Positions 8,898 through 16,951 of a stretch of 64,000 nucleotides of DNA are shown in pieces. Source of the DNA: Synechococcus sp. MW101C3 (GTDB lineage: Bacteria > Cyanobacteriota > Cyanobacteriia > PCC-6307 > Cyanobiaceae); the NCBI RefSeq assembly GCF_002252635.1, contig NZ_NQKX01000003.1, positions 124,001 through 188,000 of the forward strand. The letters run 5' to 3'. A model generated the notes under the pieces. The model had not been told where the DNA came from. It saw only the letters and a list, made by a program, of their open reading frames with translations, and ran no database searches. A program made the position numbers and the translations under genes. Within the stretch, counting starts at the first letter, position 1, and every line of letters starts with the position of its first letter.

Positions 8898-10493
8898 TCA
8901 GAACCGGAAGGTGGTTTTCACCAGGCCACCCAATTGGTTGAAGGTCTCGCCGGAGGGGGTGTCCTGGCCCAGGGGCCGGCTGAGATAGAAGAGGGCGGGC
9001 GTCACGGAGATGTTGTCGCTCACCTGGAACTTGTACCACCACTCCCACACGACATTGCCGTCGTTGGGGTAATCGCTGCCTTCGAGGGCCGTGGCGAAGA
9101 CCGGCTGGCCCACGGCCATGCCGAGGGCGTTCCCTTTCACGAACACATCGCTCCACTCCAGCCCCACCATCCACGACTGACTGGTGCGCACATCGCCATC
9201 CACCTCCTGGCCGTCGTACGACGTGGAGTTGATGCCCCAGCCGGCACTGATCGAGGGCAGCCAGCCGGAGCCGGCGGGTTGCCAGTAGCCGCTGAGGCCG
9301 ATGGCATTGGTGCTGCTGCTGGGGTTCTCGAAGGCGAGGGCGGTGATGGGCGTGGTGCCGGGCACCCCCACCCCTGACTGGATATAGCTGTAGATCGCAG
9401 CCACGGCCCATTGCTCCTGCGCGTAACCGATCTGCACGGTGCCGGTACCGGCGCTGGCGCTGGTGCCGATGCCGCCCTCGCTCGGATTGCCGCCGTTGCC
9501 GTTGGCGGCCACGTAGTTGGCGCTCACACTGAAGCCATCGTTCTGCCACCAGAGGCCGGCGCCGGGGCCGAGGTTCTTGTTGTAAGCCGCCGGTGCACCG
9601 TTGAGGGTGAGCACGTTCAGGATCGTGTCGCTGGGGTACACGCTCGGCCACAGAGCGAGCATGTCTTCCTGACCGACGCGGCCACCGAGGGTGGCGGTGA
9701 AGCCGCTGCCGAGCGGGAATTGATAGAAGAGCTTGTCGATCGCCACCACATCGCCGCAGTCGGCGTTGTCGCCGCAATCCTCCTGGAACGCCACTTCCAG
9801 GGTGGAGAGGCCGCCGGTGGGGCCGGCGCCGCCGAAGGCGCTGTCGGCGAAATTGCCGGCCCGCAGGATCGTGCGCAACAGATCCTTGCCGCTGAAGCTG
9901 GTGTCGAAGCTGAGCTGGAGGTCGTAGTTGAAGGTGGTGGCGCCCACCTCCTGGCGGACCGCCCCTCTTGGAGCACTGCCGCCGAAGGCATTCGCCCCGA
10001 GCACGAAGGTGGCCTGGCCGCTCAGCTTGGTGGTGGTGGAGAACTGGCTGGCTTCCAGCTCGCCGACTTTGGCTTCGAGGCCATCAACCCGGCCCTTGAG
10101 CACGGCCAGTTCAGCATCGAATTCCTTGAGCAGGCGGCGCAGCTCGTCGGTCACCTCGGTGATGCGATCGAGGCAGGCATTGAGCAGGGCGGCGGCTTCC
10201 CAGCGGCTGAGGGCCTGCTTGCCGCGAAAAGTGCCGTCGGGGTAGCCGGCGACGCAGCCGTAGCGCTCGATCAGGTTGGAGAGCGCCTGGTAGGCCCACT
10301 CGGTGGGCTGAACATCAGAAAACTGATTGATGCTGGTGACCTGATCGGCGCTGAGGCCATCGGCGGCCTGGCCAGCGGCATAGCGCTGGATGCCCTCCAG
10401 GTTGAGCTCCGCCGCGCTGGCGCCAACGGGGGCCAGCGGCGCCAGCAGAGAGAGGGCGCCAGGAACGATCAGGCGAAGCAGAGGCTGGGTCAT
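8898..10493 (-). CDS. SLH-type outer-membrane porin (SOM / iron-uptake porin family)
   Basis: A 531-residue outer-membrane protein. A signal peptide ends near ASA (residues 1-27). An SLH domain at about 56-110 (FSDVQPTEWAYQAL, GYPDGTFRGKQALSRWEAAA) would hold the peptidoglycan. A coiled coil at about 115-155 precedes an OprB-like beta-barrel ending in the aromatic VKTTFRF, typical of proteins handled by the BAM machinery. Cyanobacterial SOM porins pass small solutes and inorganic ions. The Fur/Zur-like palindrome at 10527-10541 suggests this paralogue is metal-regulated. It is a single-gene unit. Confidence 0.9.
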   Translation of the reverse strand: MTQPLLRLIVPGALSLLAPLAPVGASAAELNLEGIQRYAAGQAADGLSADQVTSINQFSDVQPTEWAYQALSNLIERYGCVAGYPDGTFRGKQALSRWEAAALLNACLDRITEVTDELRRLLKEFDAELAVLKGRVDGLEAKVGELEASQFSTTTKLSGQATFVLGANAFGGSAPRGAVRQEVGATTFNYDLQLSFDTSFSGKDLLRTILRAGNFADSAFGGAGPTGGLSTLEVAFQEDCGDNADCGDVVAIDKLFYQFPLGSGFTATLGGRVGQEDMLALWPSVYPSDTILNVLTLNGAPAAYNKNLGPGAGLWWQNDGFSVSANYVAANGNGGNPSEGGIGTSASAGTGTVQIGYAQEQWAVAAIYSYIQSGVGVPGTTPITALAFENPSSSTNAIGLSGYWQPAGSGWLPSISAGWGINSTSYDGQEVDGDVRTSQSWMVGLEWSDVFVKGNALGMAVGQPVFATALEGSDYPNDGNVVWEWWYKFQVSDNISVTPALFYLSRPLGQDTPSGETFNQLGGLVKTTFRF

Positions 10494-10526
10494 GGAGGGC
10501 TGGGGGCAAGGTGAATGATGCGAAAA

Positions 10527-10541
10527 AGATAATCGTTATCA
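10527..10541. promoter_or_regulatory. Fur/Zur-type operator upstream of the porin
   Basis: AGATAATCGTTATCA is a 7-1-7 inverted repeat with one imperfect pair in each arm. It closely matches the TGATAATNATTATCA type bound by cyanobacterial Zur and Fur proteins. It lies 34 bp before the porin ATG on the minus strand. Whether Zur or Fur binds cannot be told from sequence alone. Confidence 0.7.
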
Positions 10542-10650
10542 AAGATCTCAGGACTGATCGTGGCCGGTTGCCCTGCCGACCAGTCCAGCCTTGGGGTATC
10601 CGCTGCTGATTCCGTCCCCGCAACCACTGTGCGAATCAGCGACTGCTGTC

Positions 10651-10860
10651 TCAGTCATCGCCATCGTCGTCATCGTTTCCTTTGCGTTTCTCGCCCCCAT
10701 CACGGTCGTCGTCGCTGTCATCGCGGCTGTCTCGCTCTTCGCTGGCGTCGTCGCGGCCCGGGTTCTGAGGCACCAGAAAGCCAGGGATGAATCCACAACC
10801 CGTGGACGCGGCGATTAGCACCCCGGCGATGAATGAAAGGCTGAGGCGGGATCCGGGCAT
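10651..10860 (-). CDS. small acidic lipoprotein
   Basis: 69 residues. A hydrophobic signal ends in a lipobox with the lipidated Cys at 22 (LIAASTGC). A very hydrophilic tail, nearly all Asp, Arg, Glu, Ser and Lys, follows from residue 37 to the end. Lipidation and export look plausible, and the acidic tail could bind cations, fitting the metal-rich neighbourhood, but this is inference. No family is recognised. It is divergent from the imelysin gene. Confidence 0.5.
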   Translation of the reverse strand: MPGSRLSLSFIAGVLIAASTGCGFIPGFLVPQNPGRDDASEERDSRDDSDDDRDGGEKRKGNDDDDGDD

Positions 10861-11107
10861 GGGGCATCAGGGCCAATGGAGACAGATTGTGCGGGCTGAG
10901 GAGCGGATGGCATCCCCCGGGCACAGAGCCGGGTGTCTTTGGTGACAGGCTCCGCTGGCGTCAGTGCCAAGACCGGCAGGCCTGCGGCCACTGGCCCTTT
11001 GTGCTGGATGCGGAACCCGGTGCCAACCATCACACCGGTGGGTGGCCAATGGGCCCTGCGCTGCAAGGCAGCCGGGGGACAGTGCCGACAGCTGTCAGCC
11101 GCAGACC

Positions 11108-12160
11108 ATGACGCACATCCAGCTCCGGTGTCGCCGCCTCGCTCTGAGCCTGCCGCTTTGGCTGGGCCTCACCCTGAGTGCCTGCAGCATTCCCAGCACC
11201 AACTCCGTCACAGCTGTGCCGACGGATCAGGCGGTTCCGACAGAACAGGCAGTGGTGACGTCCTTCGTGGAGACGGTGGTCACGCCCAACTATGCGCAGC
11301 TCGTGAAGCAGACAGCTGCTCTGCAGGACGCCATCCGGCTCCTCACGGACAAACCCACCGAGGCCCATCTCCAGTCGACCCGCCAGGCCTGGCTGGCGGC
11401 CCGCCAGACCTGGGAAACCAGCGAGAGCTGGGCATTCGGCCCCGCCGCCACGGAGGGTTTCGACGGGGCCATGGACGACTGGCCGGTGAACCGCAAGGAC
11501 CTCGCGACTGCTCTGAGCAGTGGACGCTTCAGCCCCGAAACCTTCGCCACGCTCAGTGAAACCGCCAAGGGGTTCCACGGCATCGAATGGGTGATCTACG
11601 GCGGGCGAACCGGCAGCCCTCCCAGTGCAGAGCAACTGAGCGCCAACGAACTCGTCTACCTGGGTCTGGCGGCCGCTGATCTTCACAACCAGGCGGAAGG
11701 ACTGCTGGCCAGCTGGTCGGAGCCGCAGGGCTTCGGGGCACGGATCAGCAGTCCTGGCGAAGCCGGCGCAGCGGTGCAGGAGATGCTGCAGGGAGTGATC
11801 GGCCTGCTCCAGGAGGGGGGCGATGAAAAGCTTGGCCAACCACTCAACACACGCGATCCCCACACCCTGGAAAGTGCCGCCAGCGGCAACACCCGAGCGG
11901 ATCTGGTGGCCAACGTGGAAGGAGCCCGGCGGGTGCTACTGGCTACAGGGCTGCTTGGCCTGATCCGCGGGCGCGATCTGGAGCTGGCCAGCCAGATCGA
12001 CGCCCAGAGCGCCGCCGCGGTGGCGATGGCCAAGGCCCTGCCCCAGCCGCTCAACGACGCCCTCGCTGATCCCTCCTCCCGTCAGGCGATGCAGCAGCTG
12101 ATCACCCAGCTGCACAGCACCGCAAAACTGCTGGAACGGTCGGCACACCTACTGTCCTGA
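11108..12160 (+). CDS. imelysin-family lipoprotein (M75), iron-associated
   Basis: A 350-residue exported lipoprotein with its lipobox Cys at 26 (LTLSAC). The imelysin domain carries the family motif GxHxxE as GFHGIEW near residue 158 and paired four-helix bundles. Imelysins (IrpA, EfeO/EfeM relatives) act in periplasmic iron uptake or sensing and are not shown to be peptidases. ATG 11108 gives a clean lipoprotein signal. The stop overlaps the start of the di-haem gene (TGATG), so the two are translationally coupled, a partnership often seen for this family. Confidence 0.87.
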   Translation: MTHIQLRCRRLALSLPLWLGLTLSACSIPSTNSVTAVPTDQAVPTEQAVVTSFVETVVTPNYAQLVKQTAALQDAIRLLTDKPTEAHLQSTRQAWLAARQTWETSESWAFGPAATEGFDGAMDDWPVNRKDLATALSSGRFSPETFATLSETAKGFHGIEWVIYGGRTGSPPSAEQLSANELVYLGLAAADLHNQAEGLLASWSEPQGFGARISSPGEAGAAVQEMLQGVIGLLQEGGDEKLGQPLNTRDPHTLESAASGNTRADLVANVEGARRVLLATGLLGLIRGRDLELASQIDAQSAAAVAMAKALPQPLNDALADPSSRQAMQQLITQLHSTAKLLERSAHLLS

Positions 12161-13497
12161 TGGCTCGCCACTGTTGCAAGAGGCCGCCGATGTGGCGGTT
12201 GGTGCTGCCAATGATGCTGGGCCTGCTGGCCTTGCTGGTGGTGCTGGCCATCCGGCTGCAACCCAAGGTGGCGGCGACTGATCCGCAGCGGGCCGCCGGA
12301 GTGATGACGGTGGCCAACCGCACATCGGCTTCCTTTGAGCAACCGGCCGCCGGCCTCAGCCCCGCCGAACTCGACCGCCATCTGATCTCCGATGTGCTGT
12401 TCGATCGCACCCATGTGCCTCTGGCCGGATCCCCCGGTGCTGGCCTGGGCCCCCGGTTCAATGCCGCCTCCTGCATCGCCTGCCATGTGCGCAACGGCCG
12501 CGGCCGACCGCTGATGGGAGAAGCGTTGGTGCGGGTGGCCCTTCCGGATGGCCGGCCCGTGCCGGGCCTCGGTCATCAGGTGAGGGACCGGGCGGTGTTG
12601 GGCTGGCGGCCCGATGCGGCTGTACAGGTGGAATGGCAAGCGCAGGGGGGCCTGCGGCGGCCGTTGGTGCACCTCAAAGGGCCGGAAGGCGTTGATCTGG
12701 CGGCCGCCAGCGTGGCCCGCTCCTTACGTGTGGCGCCGCCGCTGATCGGCATGGGTCTGCTGGAGGCAGTGCCGGAGACGGTGATCCTGGGCCGCGCCGA
12801 TGCCGACGACGACGATGGCGACGGCATTTCCGGCCGTCCCCACTGGTTGGTGGCTGACTCCGGTCAGCGGCGGCTGGGACGCTTCGGCTGGAAGGCCCTG
12901 GCAGCTTCCGTGCGCGAGCAGACCACCGCCGCCTTTCTCAATGACATGGGCCTGACCACAGCGGTCGCGCCTGGCTCCGGCAAGGCTGCCGCTGGGCAAG
13001 CGGCTGATATCAGCGACAAGGAGCTGACCCTGGTGACCTTCTACAGCCAGACCCTGGGAGCGCCTCGCACCGCCCTGCCGGCCTCCAGCCGAGTGGTGCG
13101 GCGGGGGCAGGAGCTGTTCGACTCGCTGCAATGCGCCAGCTGCCACGTGCCCCAGCTGATCACCGGCCGCTCTCCGCAGGCGGTGGCGCAGGTGCTGCAA
13201 GGCCAGACGATCTGGCCCTATACGGATCTACTGCTCCACGACCTGGGCCCCGGCCTTGATGACGGGGTAGCGGAGCAGGGGGCGGCAGGGAGCGAATGGC
13301 GCACCGCGCCGCTCTGGGGGTTGGGCCTGACGCAGCGGGTGAACGCCTCGGCCGGTTTCCTCCACGACGGTCGGGCCCGCACGCTTGAAGAAGCGATCCT
13401 GTGGCATGGAGGGGAAGCAGAAACCTCGCGGTTGCGCTACGAACAGCTGTCCGTGCAGGCTCGCCGAGAACTGCTGGCCTGGTTGGCGCAGTTGTGA
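12160..13497 (+). CDS. di-haem oxidoreductase family protein (DUF1111)
   Basis: 445 residues with an N-terminal membrane anchor or signal (about 11-31). Two c-type haem sites are present, CIACH at 105-109 and CASCH at 325-329, in the arrangement of the thiol oxidoreductase / DUF1111 family related to di-haem peroxidases. An Asp-rich loop (DADDDDGDG) resembles a calcium-binding site. Coupling to imelysin suggests electron transfer linked to iron handling in the periplasm, which is inference. The natural substrate is unknown. Confidence 0.85.
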   Translation: MARHCCKRPPMWRLVLPMMLGLLALLVVLAIRLQPKVAATDPQRAAGVMTVANRTSASFEQPAAGLSPAELDRHLISDVLFDRTHVPLAGSPGAGLGPRFNAASCIACHVRNGRGRPLMGEALVRVALPDGRPVPGLGHQVRDRAVLGWRPDAAVQVEWQAQGGLRRPLVHLKGPEGVDLAAASVARSLRVAPPLIGMGLLEAVPETVILGRADADDDDGDGISGRPHWLVADSGQRRLGRFGWKALAASVREQTTAAFLNDMGLTTAVAPGSGKAAAGQAADISDKELTLVTFYSQTLGAPRTALPASSRVVRRGQELFDSLQCASCHVPQLITGRSPQAVAQVLQGQTIWPYTDLLLHDLGPGLDDGVAEQGAAGSEWRTAPLWGLGLTQRVNASAGFLHDGRARTLEEAILWHGGEAETSRLRYEQLSVQARRELLAWLAQL

Positions 13498-13571
13498 ACC
13501 CTGGGTTTGGCAAGGCGGCGCTGTGACGGTGTGGCAGAGCCGCCTTTCATGCCGGGCCTTCCGCGCGGTGA

Positions 13572-14015
13572 TCAGGAAGCGTCGTGGCGGGCCTGGCAGC
13601 TGGGGCAGATGCCGAAGAACTCCAGGGTGTGGAACAGCAGCCGGAAGCCGTCCAGCTGCTGGGGTTGCAGGTGGACGTCGTGCATGGGGCAGGCCCGCAG
13701 CGGCAGGGTGCGGCCGCAATCGACGCAGGTGAGATGGTGCTCGTCCCGTTCGGTGGGGGCGTAGAGGGCTTCGCCACTGGGCAGATGGCGGCAACGAACC
13801 AGCCCGCGCTGCTGCAGCTGGCGCAGGTGCCGGTACACCGTGGCCAGGCCCATGCCATGGGGCGTGCCGCGCAGCCGGGCATGCAGGTCCTGGCCGGAAA
13901 GCTCGTGGCCGGCGGCCTGCAGCTGATCGAGCAGATGGCTCTGTTTGGCGTTGAGCGGGCTCTGCTTCAGCGGGCTCTCGTTCTGCGAAACAGGAACGGC
14001 TGCCTCGGAAGCCAT
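13572..14015 (-). CDS. zur: Fur-family metalloregulator, probably Zur
   Basis: A 147-residue regulator. The N-terminal winged helix includes MGLATVYRHLRQLQQRGLV. The structural zinc site is given by CVDC near residue 97 and CPSC near 137. It is divergently transcribed from znuA, with a 15-bp palindrome in the shared intergenic region. Context therefore favours Zur over Fur or PerR, although the metal preference cannot be read directly. It would repress the znu genes when zinc is plentiful and probably other operons around it. Confidence 0.83.
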   Translation of the reverse strand: MASEAAVPVSQNESPLKQSPLNAKQSHLLDQLQAAGHELSGQDLHARLRGTPHGMGLATVYRHLRQLQQRGLVRCRHLPSGEALYAPTERDEHHLTCVDCGRTLPLRACPMHDVHLQPQQLDGFRLLFHTLEFFGICPSCQARHDAS

Positions 14016-14123
14016 GGCCAGGACGACAGCGGGTCAACGCCGATCCTATGGAGCGCCGTGAGAGGGCGGCGCCTGCGCGGCGGCGATGCAGAGGCCGAGG
14101 CACAGGCGAAGGCCATACCTAAA

Positions 14124-14138
14124 TGAGTACGATTCTCA
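14124..14138. promoter_or_regulatory. Zur-type operator between zur and znuA
   Basis: TGAGTACGATTCTCA is an imperfect 7-1-7 inverted repeat, close to the TGAGAATNATTCTCA form of Fur/Zur boxes. It lies 53 bp before the chosen znuA ATG and 109 bp from the zur start, a natural place to control both directions. Confidence 0.65.
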
Positions 14139-14190
14139 ATTCGACCCCTCGCCGCTTCGGTGCCGGGATCCCCGCTCTCCTCTGCCTGCC

Positions 14191-15231
14191 ATGCGTCTCC
14201 TTCTGCGCCGTGCGGCGGTACTGGCTTCTGCGGCCCTGCTGGTCGCCTGCGGCCAGACCGCCCAGAATCCGGCGGCCAGCAACGGCACCGACCTGCAGGT
14301 GGTCACCACCTTCCTGCCGATCACCGGATTCACCAAGGCGGTGGCGGGCGACTGCGCCACGGTGCAGGCACTGGTTCCCACCAGTGTTGGACCCCACGAC
14401 TTCCAGGCCACCCCATCGGATCTGGTGAAACTGCAGAAGGCCGACGTGCTGGTGAAGAACGGCCTGGGTCTGGAGTCGTTCCTCGACAAGCTGATCGCCA
14501 GCGCCGACAACCCCACGCTGCGCGTGATCGACACCAGCAGCGGCGTGGCGACCCTGGCCAATGCGGACGAGAAGGCCGCGGAGAAAGGCGGTGGTGAGCA
14601 CGGGCATGACCATGGCCACGACCATGGAAGTGATCCCGCTGGCGAGGCGGGGAAAAGCCAGGAGGCGGCCAAAGAGCACGACCAGGGGCATGATCACGGC
14701 CACGAGCACGGCCCGATCAACCCCCACATCTGGCTCGATCCGCTGCGGGCCGTCCAGCAGGTGGAAACGATCCGGGATGGCCTGATCGCCGCCAAGCCCG
14801 CCTGCAAGGAGCAGTTCAGGGCCAACGCCACCAGCTTCACCGCCGAGCTGCAGGCACTGAATGCCGAGCTCGCCGCCCAGCTCAAGCCCTTCGCCGGCAA
14901 GACCTTCGTGGCCTTCCACGACTTCGCCCCCTACTTCGCCGAGCGCTACAAGCTCAAGACCGCCTTCGTGGTGGAGGCGCCCGAGCAGAACCCCACCCCG
15001 GCCGATCTGCAACGGGTGGCCGAGCAGGTGAAGCAGTCCGATCTCAAGGCCCTGCTCTCCGAGCCGCAGGAAGGCAGCCGCTCGTTCAACGCCCTCGCCG
15101 GCGACCTCGGTGTGCGGGTGAGCGTGTTCGATCCGCTCGAAACCGGTCCGGCCGAGGGCGAAAACCCCGGCTACTACACCGTGCAGATGCGCCGCAACGT
15201 GTCGGATCTGGTCAAGGCCTTCGGCAAGTGA
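14191..15231 (+). CDS. znuA: zinc ABC transporter substrate-binding lipoprotein ZnuA
   Basis: 346 residues, lipobox Cys20 (LLVAC). The fold has two cluster A-I lobes. A His/Asp-rich loop at about 136-175, repeating HGHDH, is the hallmark of zinc-specific ZnuA proteins. Conserved His residues follow in NPHIWLDP and VAFHDFAPY. It captures Zn2+ in the periplasm and passes it to ZnuB. ATG 14191 was preferred to the upstream in-frame codons because it gives the lipoprotein signal and leaves the operator outside the gene. First gene of znuA-znuC-znuB. Confidence 0.93.
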   Translation: MRLLLRRAAVLASAALLVACGQTAQNPAASNGTDLQVVTTFLPITGFTKAVAGDCATVQALVPTSVGPHDFQATPSDLVKLQKADVLVKNGLGLESFLDKLIASADNPTLRVIDTSSGVATLANADEKAAEKGGGEHGHDHGHDHGSDPAGEAGKSQEAAKEHDQGHDHGHEHGPINPHIWLDPLRAVQQVETIRDGLIAAKPACKEQFRANATSFTAELQALNAELAAQLKPFAGKTFVAFHDFAPYFAERYKLKTAFVVEAPEQNPTPADLQRVAEQVKQSDLKALLSEPQEGSRSFNALAGDLGVRVSVFDPLETGPAEGENPGYYTVQMRRNVSDLVKAFGK

Positions 15232-15342
15232 GCCGGCCCGGACCAGCGGCACTGGCGGCAGCAGCCCACCACCTGGCGGCGCTTCCACCTGCAGCGATCT
15301 CCCGGGCGATGGATCCCCCCGCACGGCCGGTAGGCTGAAGCC

Positions 15343-16110
15343 ATGGCGGAAATGGTTCTCGAAGTCAGCGACCTCACGGTGCGGCGCGAGGGCACGACAG
15401 CCGTGGAGGGGGTGAGCTTCACCCTGGCGGCGGAAACCGACACGGCGCTGGTGGGTCCCAACGGGGCCGGCAAGAGCACCCTGGTGCAGGCGCTGCTGGG
15501 CATCCTGCCGCGCCAGAGCGGCCAGGTGCGGCTACTGGGTCGGCCGATGGGCCCCCAGGGCCAGCTGCCCGCTTCGGTGCGGGCCCAGGTGGCTTATCTG
15601 CCCCAGTCCTTCACCGTCCGCTACCGCTGCCCCCTCAGCGTGGCCGACTTCGTGGGCCTCGGCTGGGATCCGCCCGGGCTGCAGTTGCCCTGGCGCGGCG
15701 GTGAGCGGCGGCGGCAGGCGGTGCGCCAGGCGCTGGCGAAAACCGGCTGCGGCGACCTGGCCGACCGACTGATCAGCGAGCTCTCCGGCGGCCAGACCAA
15801 GCGCGTGCTGCTGGCCTTCTGCGTGGTGCGGCCCCGGCGCCTGCTGGTGCTTGATGAGGCCCAGGCCGGCCTCGACAGCCAGGCGGCGGAGCAGTTCTAC
15901 GGCCTGCTGTTCGACCTGCGCCGCAGCGAAGGCTGGACGATCCTGCAGGTGTCGCACGACCTTGAGATGGTGCGGCGCACCTGCGATGGCGTGCTGTGCC
16001 TGAACCGCAGCCTGCGCTGCTCCGGCCCCCCCGATCACGCCCTCAGTCCCGCCCAGCTGGAGCGGGTCTACGGCCGGGGGTATGTGCCCTACCACCATCA
16101 CCACCGATGA
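15343..16110 (+). CDS. znuC: zinc ABC transporter ATP-binding protein ZnuC
   Basis: A 255-residue ATPase. Walker A GPNGAGKST is near residue 39, the Q-loop lies in AYLPQSFT, the ABC signature is LSGGQTKR near 146, and Walker B LLVLDEAQ is near 168. Walker B carries Glu-Ala where many ATPases have Glu-Pro. It powers ZnuB. The gene starts 111 bp after znuA and its TGA overlaps the znuB ATG (ATGA). Confidence 0.92.
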   Translation: MAEMVLEVSDLTVRREGTTAVEGVSFTLAAETDTALVGPNGAGKSTLVQALLGILPRQSGQVRLLGRPMGPQGQLPASVRAQVAYLPQSFTVRYRCPLSVADFVGLGWDPPGLQLPWRGGERRRQAVRQALAKTGCGDLADRLISELSGGQTKRVLLAFCVVRPRRLLVLDEAQAGLDSQAAEQFYGLLFDLRRSEGWTILQVSHDLEMVRRTCDGVLCLNRSLRCSGPPDHALSPAQLERVYGRGYVPYHHHHR

Positions 16111-16934
16111 ACGACGGCGTGGCCCTGGCCGAGCTGCTGGCCCTGCCCTTCATGCAGCGTGCCCTGATCGGCGGCCTGCTCACCGGCGCCCTGGGCGGCC
16201 TGCTGGGCAGTTTCGCGGTGCTGCGTCAGCTCTCCTTCTTCAGCGATGCGCTCGGCCATTCGGCCCTGCTCGGCATCACCCTCGGCATCCTGCTGGGCCT
16301 CAACCCCACCTTGGTGCTGATTCCCTTCGCGGTGCTGTTCGCCCTGGTGGTGAGCCGCCTGGTGGAACGCAGCCAGCTGCCCACCGATGCCCTGCTCAAC
16401 ATCGTTTATTCGTCGTCACTGGCGATCGCCGTGGTGGCGCTCAGTTTCGTGCGCAGCTACAAGGGCGGCATCCATCAGCTGCTCTTCGGCGACATCCTCG
16501 GCATCTCCTGGCTCGACCTGGGGCTGATCGTGGCCCTGCTGCTGACTGCCGTGGGCTACCTGGGCCTCACCCGCCGCGACCAAATCCTGCTCACGCTCGA
16601 TGAGCCGCTGGCGCTCTCGCGTGGGGTGGCAGTACCGCTGCACCGGCTCCTTTTCATCGTGCTGCTGGCGGTGGTGGTGGCGATCTCGATCAAGGCGGTG
16701 GGGGTGCTGCTGATCAGCGCCTTCGTGGTGATCCCCGCCTGTGCCTCCCGGCTGGTGAGTGTTCAGTTCAATGTCTACGTGGCGCTGGCCGCTGGCCTTG
16801 GCGCCATCTGCGCCGTGCTGGGCCTGCTGCTCTCCGGCAGCCTGAACCTGCCGTCAGGTCCCTGCGTGGTGCTGATGCAGCTGGTGGGCTTCCTGATGGC
16901 CCTGGCGCTGGCCCCACGGCAACGGCTGGCCTGA
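16107..16934 (+). CDS. znuB: zinc ABC transporter permease ZnuB
   Basis: A 275-residue permease of the ABC-3 family with about eight or nine transmembrane helices. The coupling region GHSALLGITLGI and the late-helix segment KAVGVLLISAFVVIPA are typical of ZnuB/MntB proteins. The start ATG 16107 overlaps znuC by 4 nt, indicating coupled translation. Zinc rather than manganese is inferred from the His-rich ZnuA and the Zur gene. Confidence 0.92.
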   Translation: MNDGVALAELLALPFMQRALIGGLLTGALGGLLGSFAVLRQLSFFSDALGHSALLGITLGILLGLNPTLVLIPFAVLFALVVSRLVERSQLPTDALLNIVYSSSLAIAVVALSFVRSYKGGIHQLLFGDILGISWLDLGLIVALLLTAVGYLGLTRRDQILLTLDEPLALSRGVAVPLHRLLFIVLLAVVVAISIKAVGVLLISAFVVIPACASRLVSVQFNVYVALAAGLGAICAVLGLLLSGSLNLPSGPCVVLMQLVGFLMALALAPRQRLA

Positions 16935-16951
16935 GCGGGAGCGGGCGCCCC

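Noticed and set aside
9411-10514. 367-codon plus-strand frame over the porin
   Set aside because: Ala/Glu/Gly-rich antisense frame; the porin on the other strand has signal peptide, SLH and terminal Phe.
14119-15324. 401-codon minus-strand frame antisense to znuA
   Set aside because: Produced by high GC at third positions; it has no domain, while the plus strand encodes a clear ZnuA.
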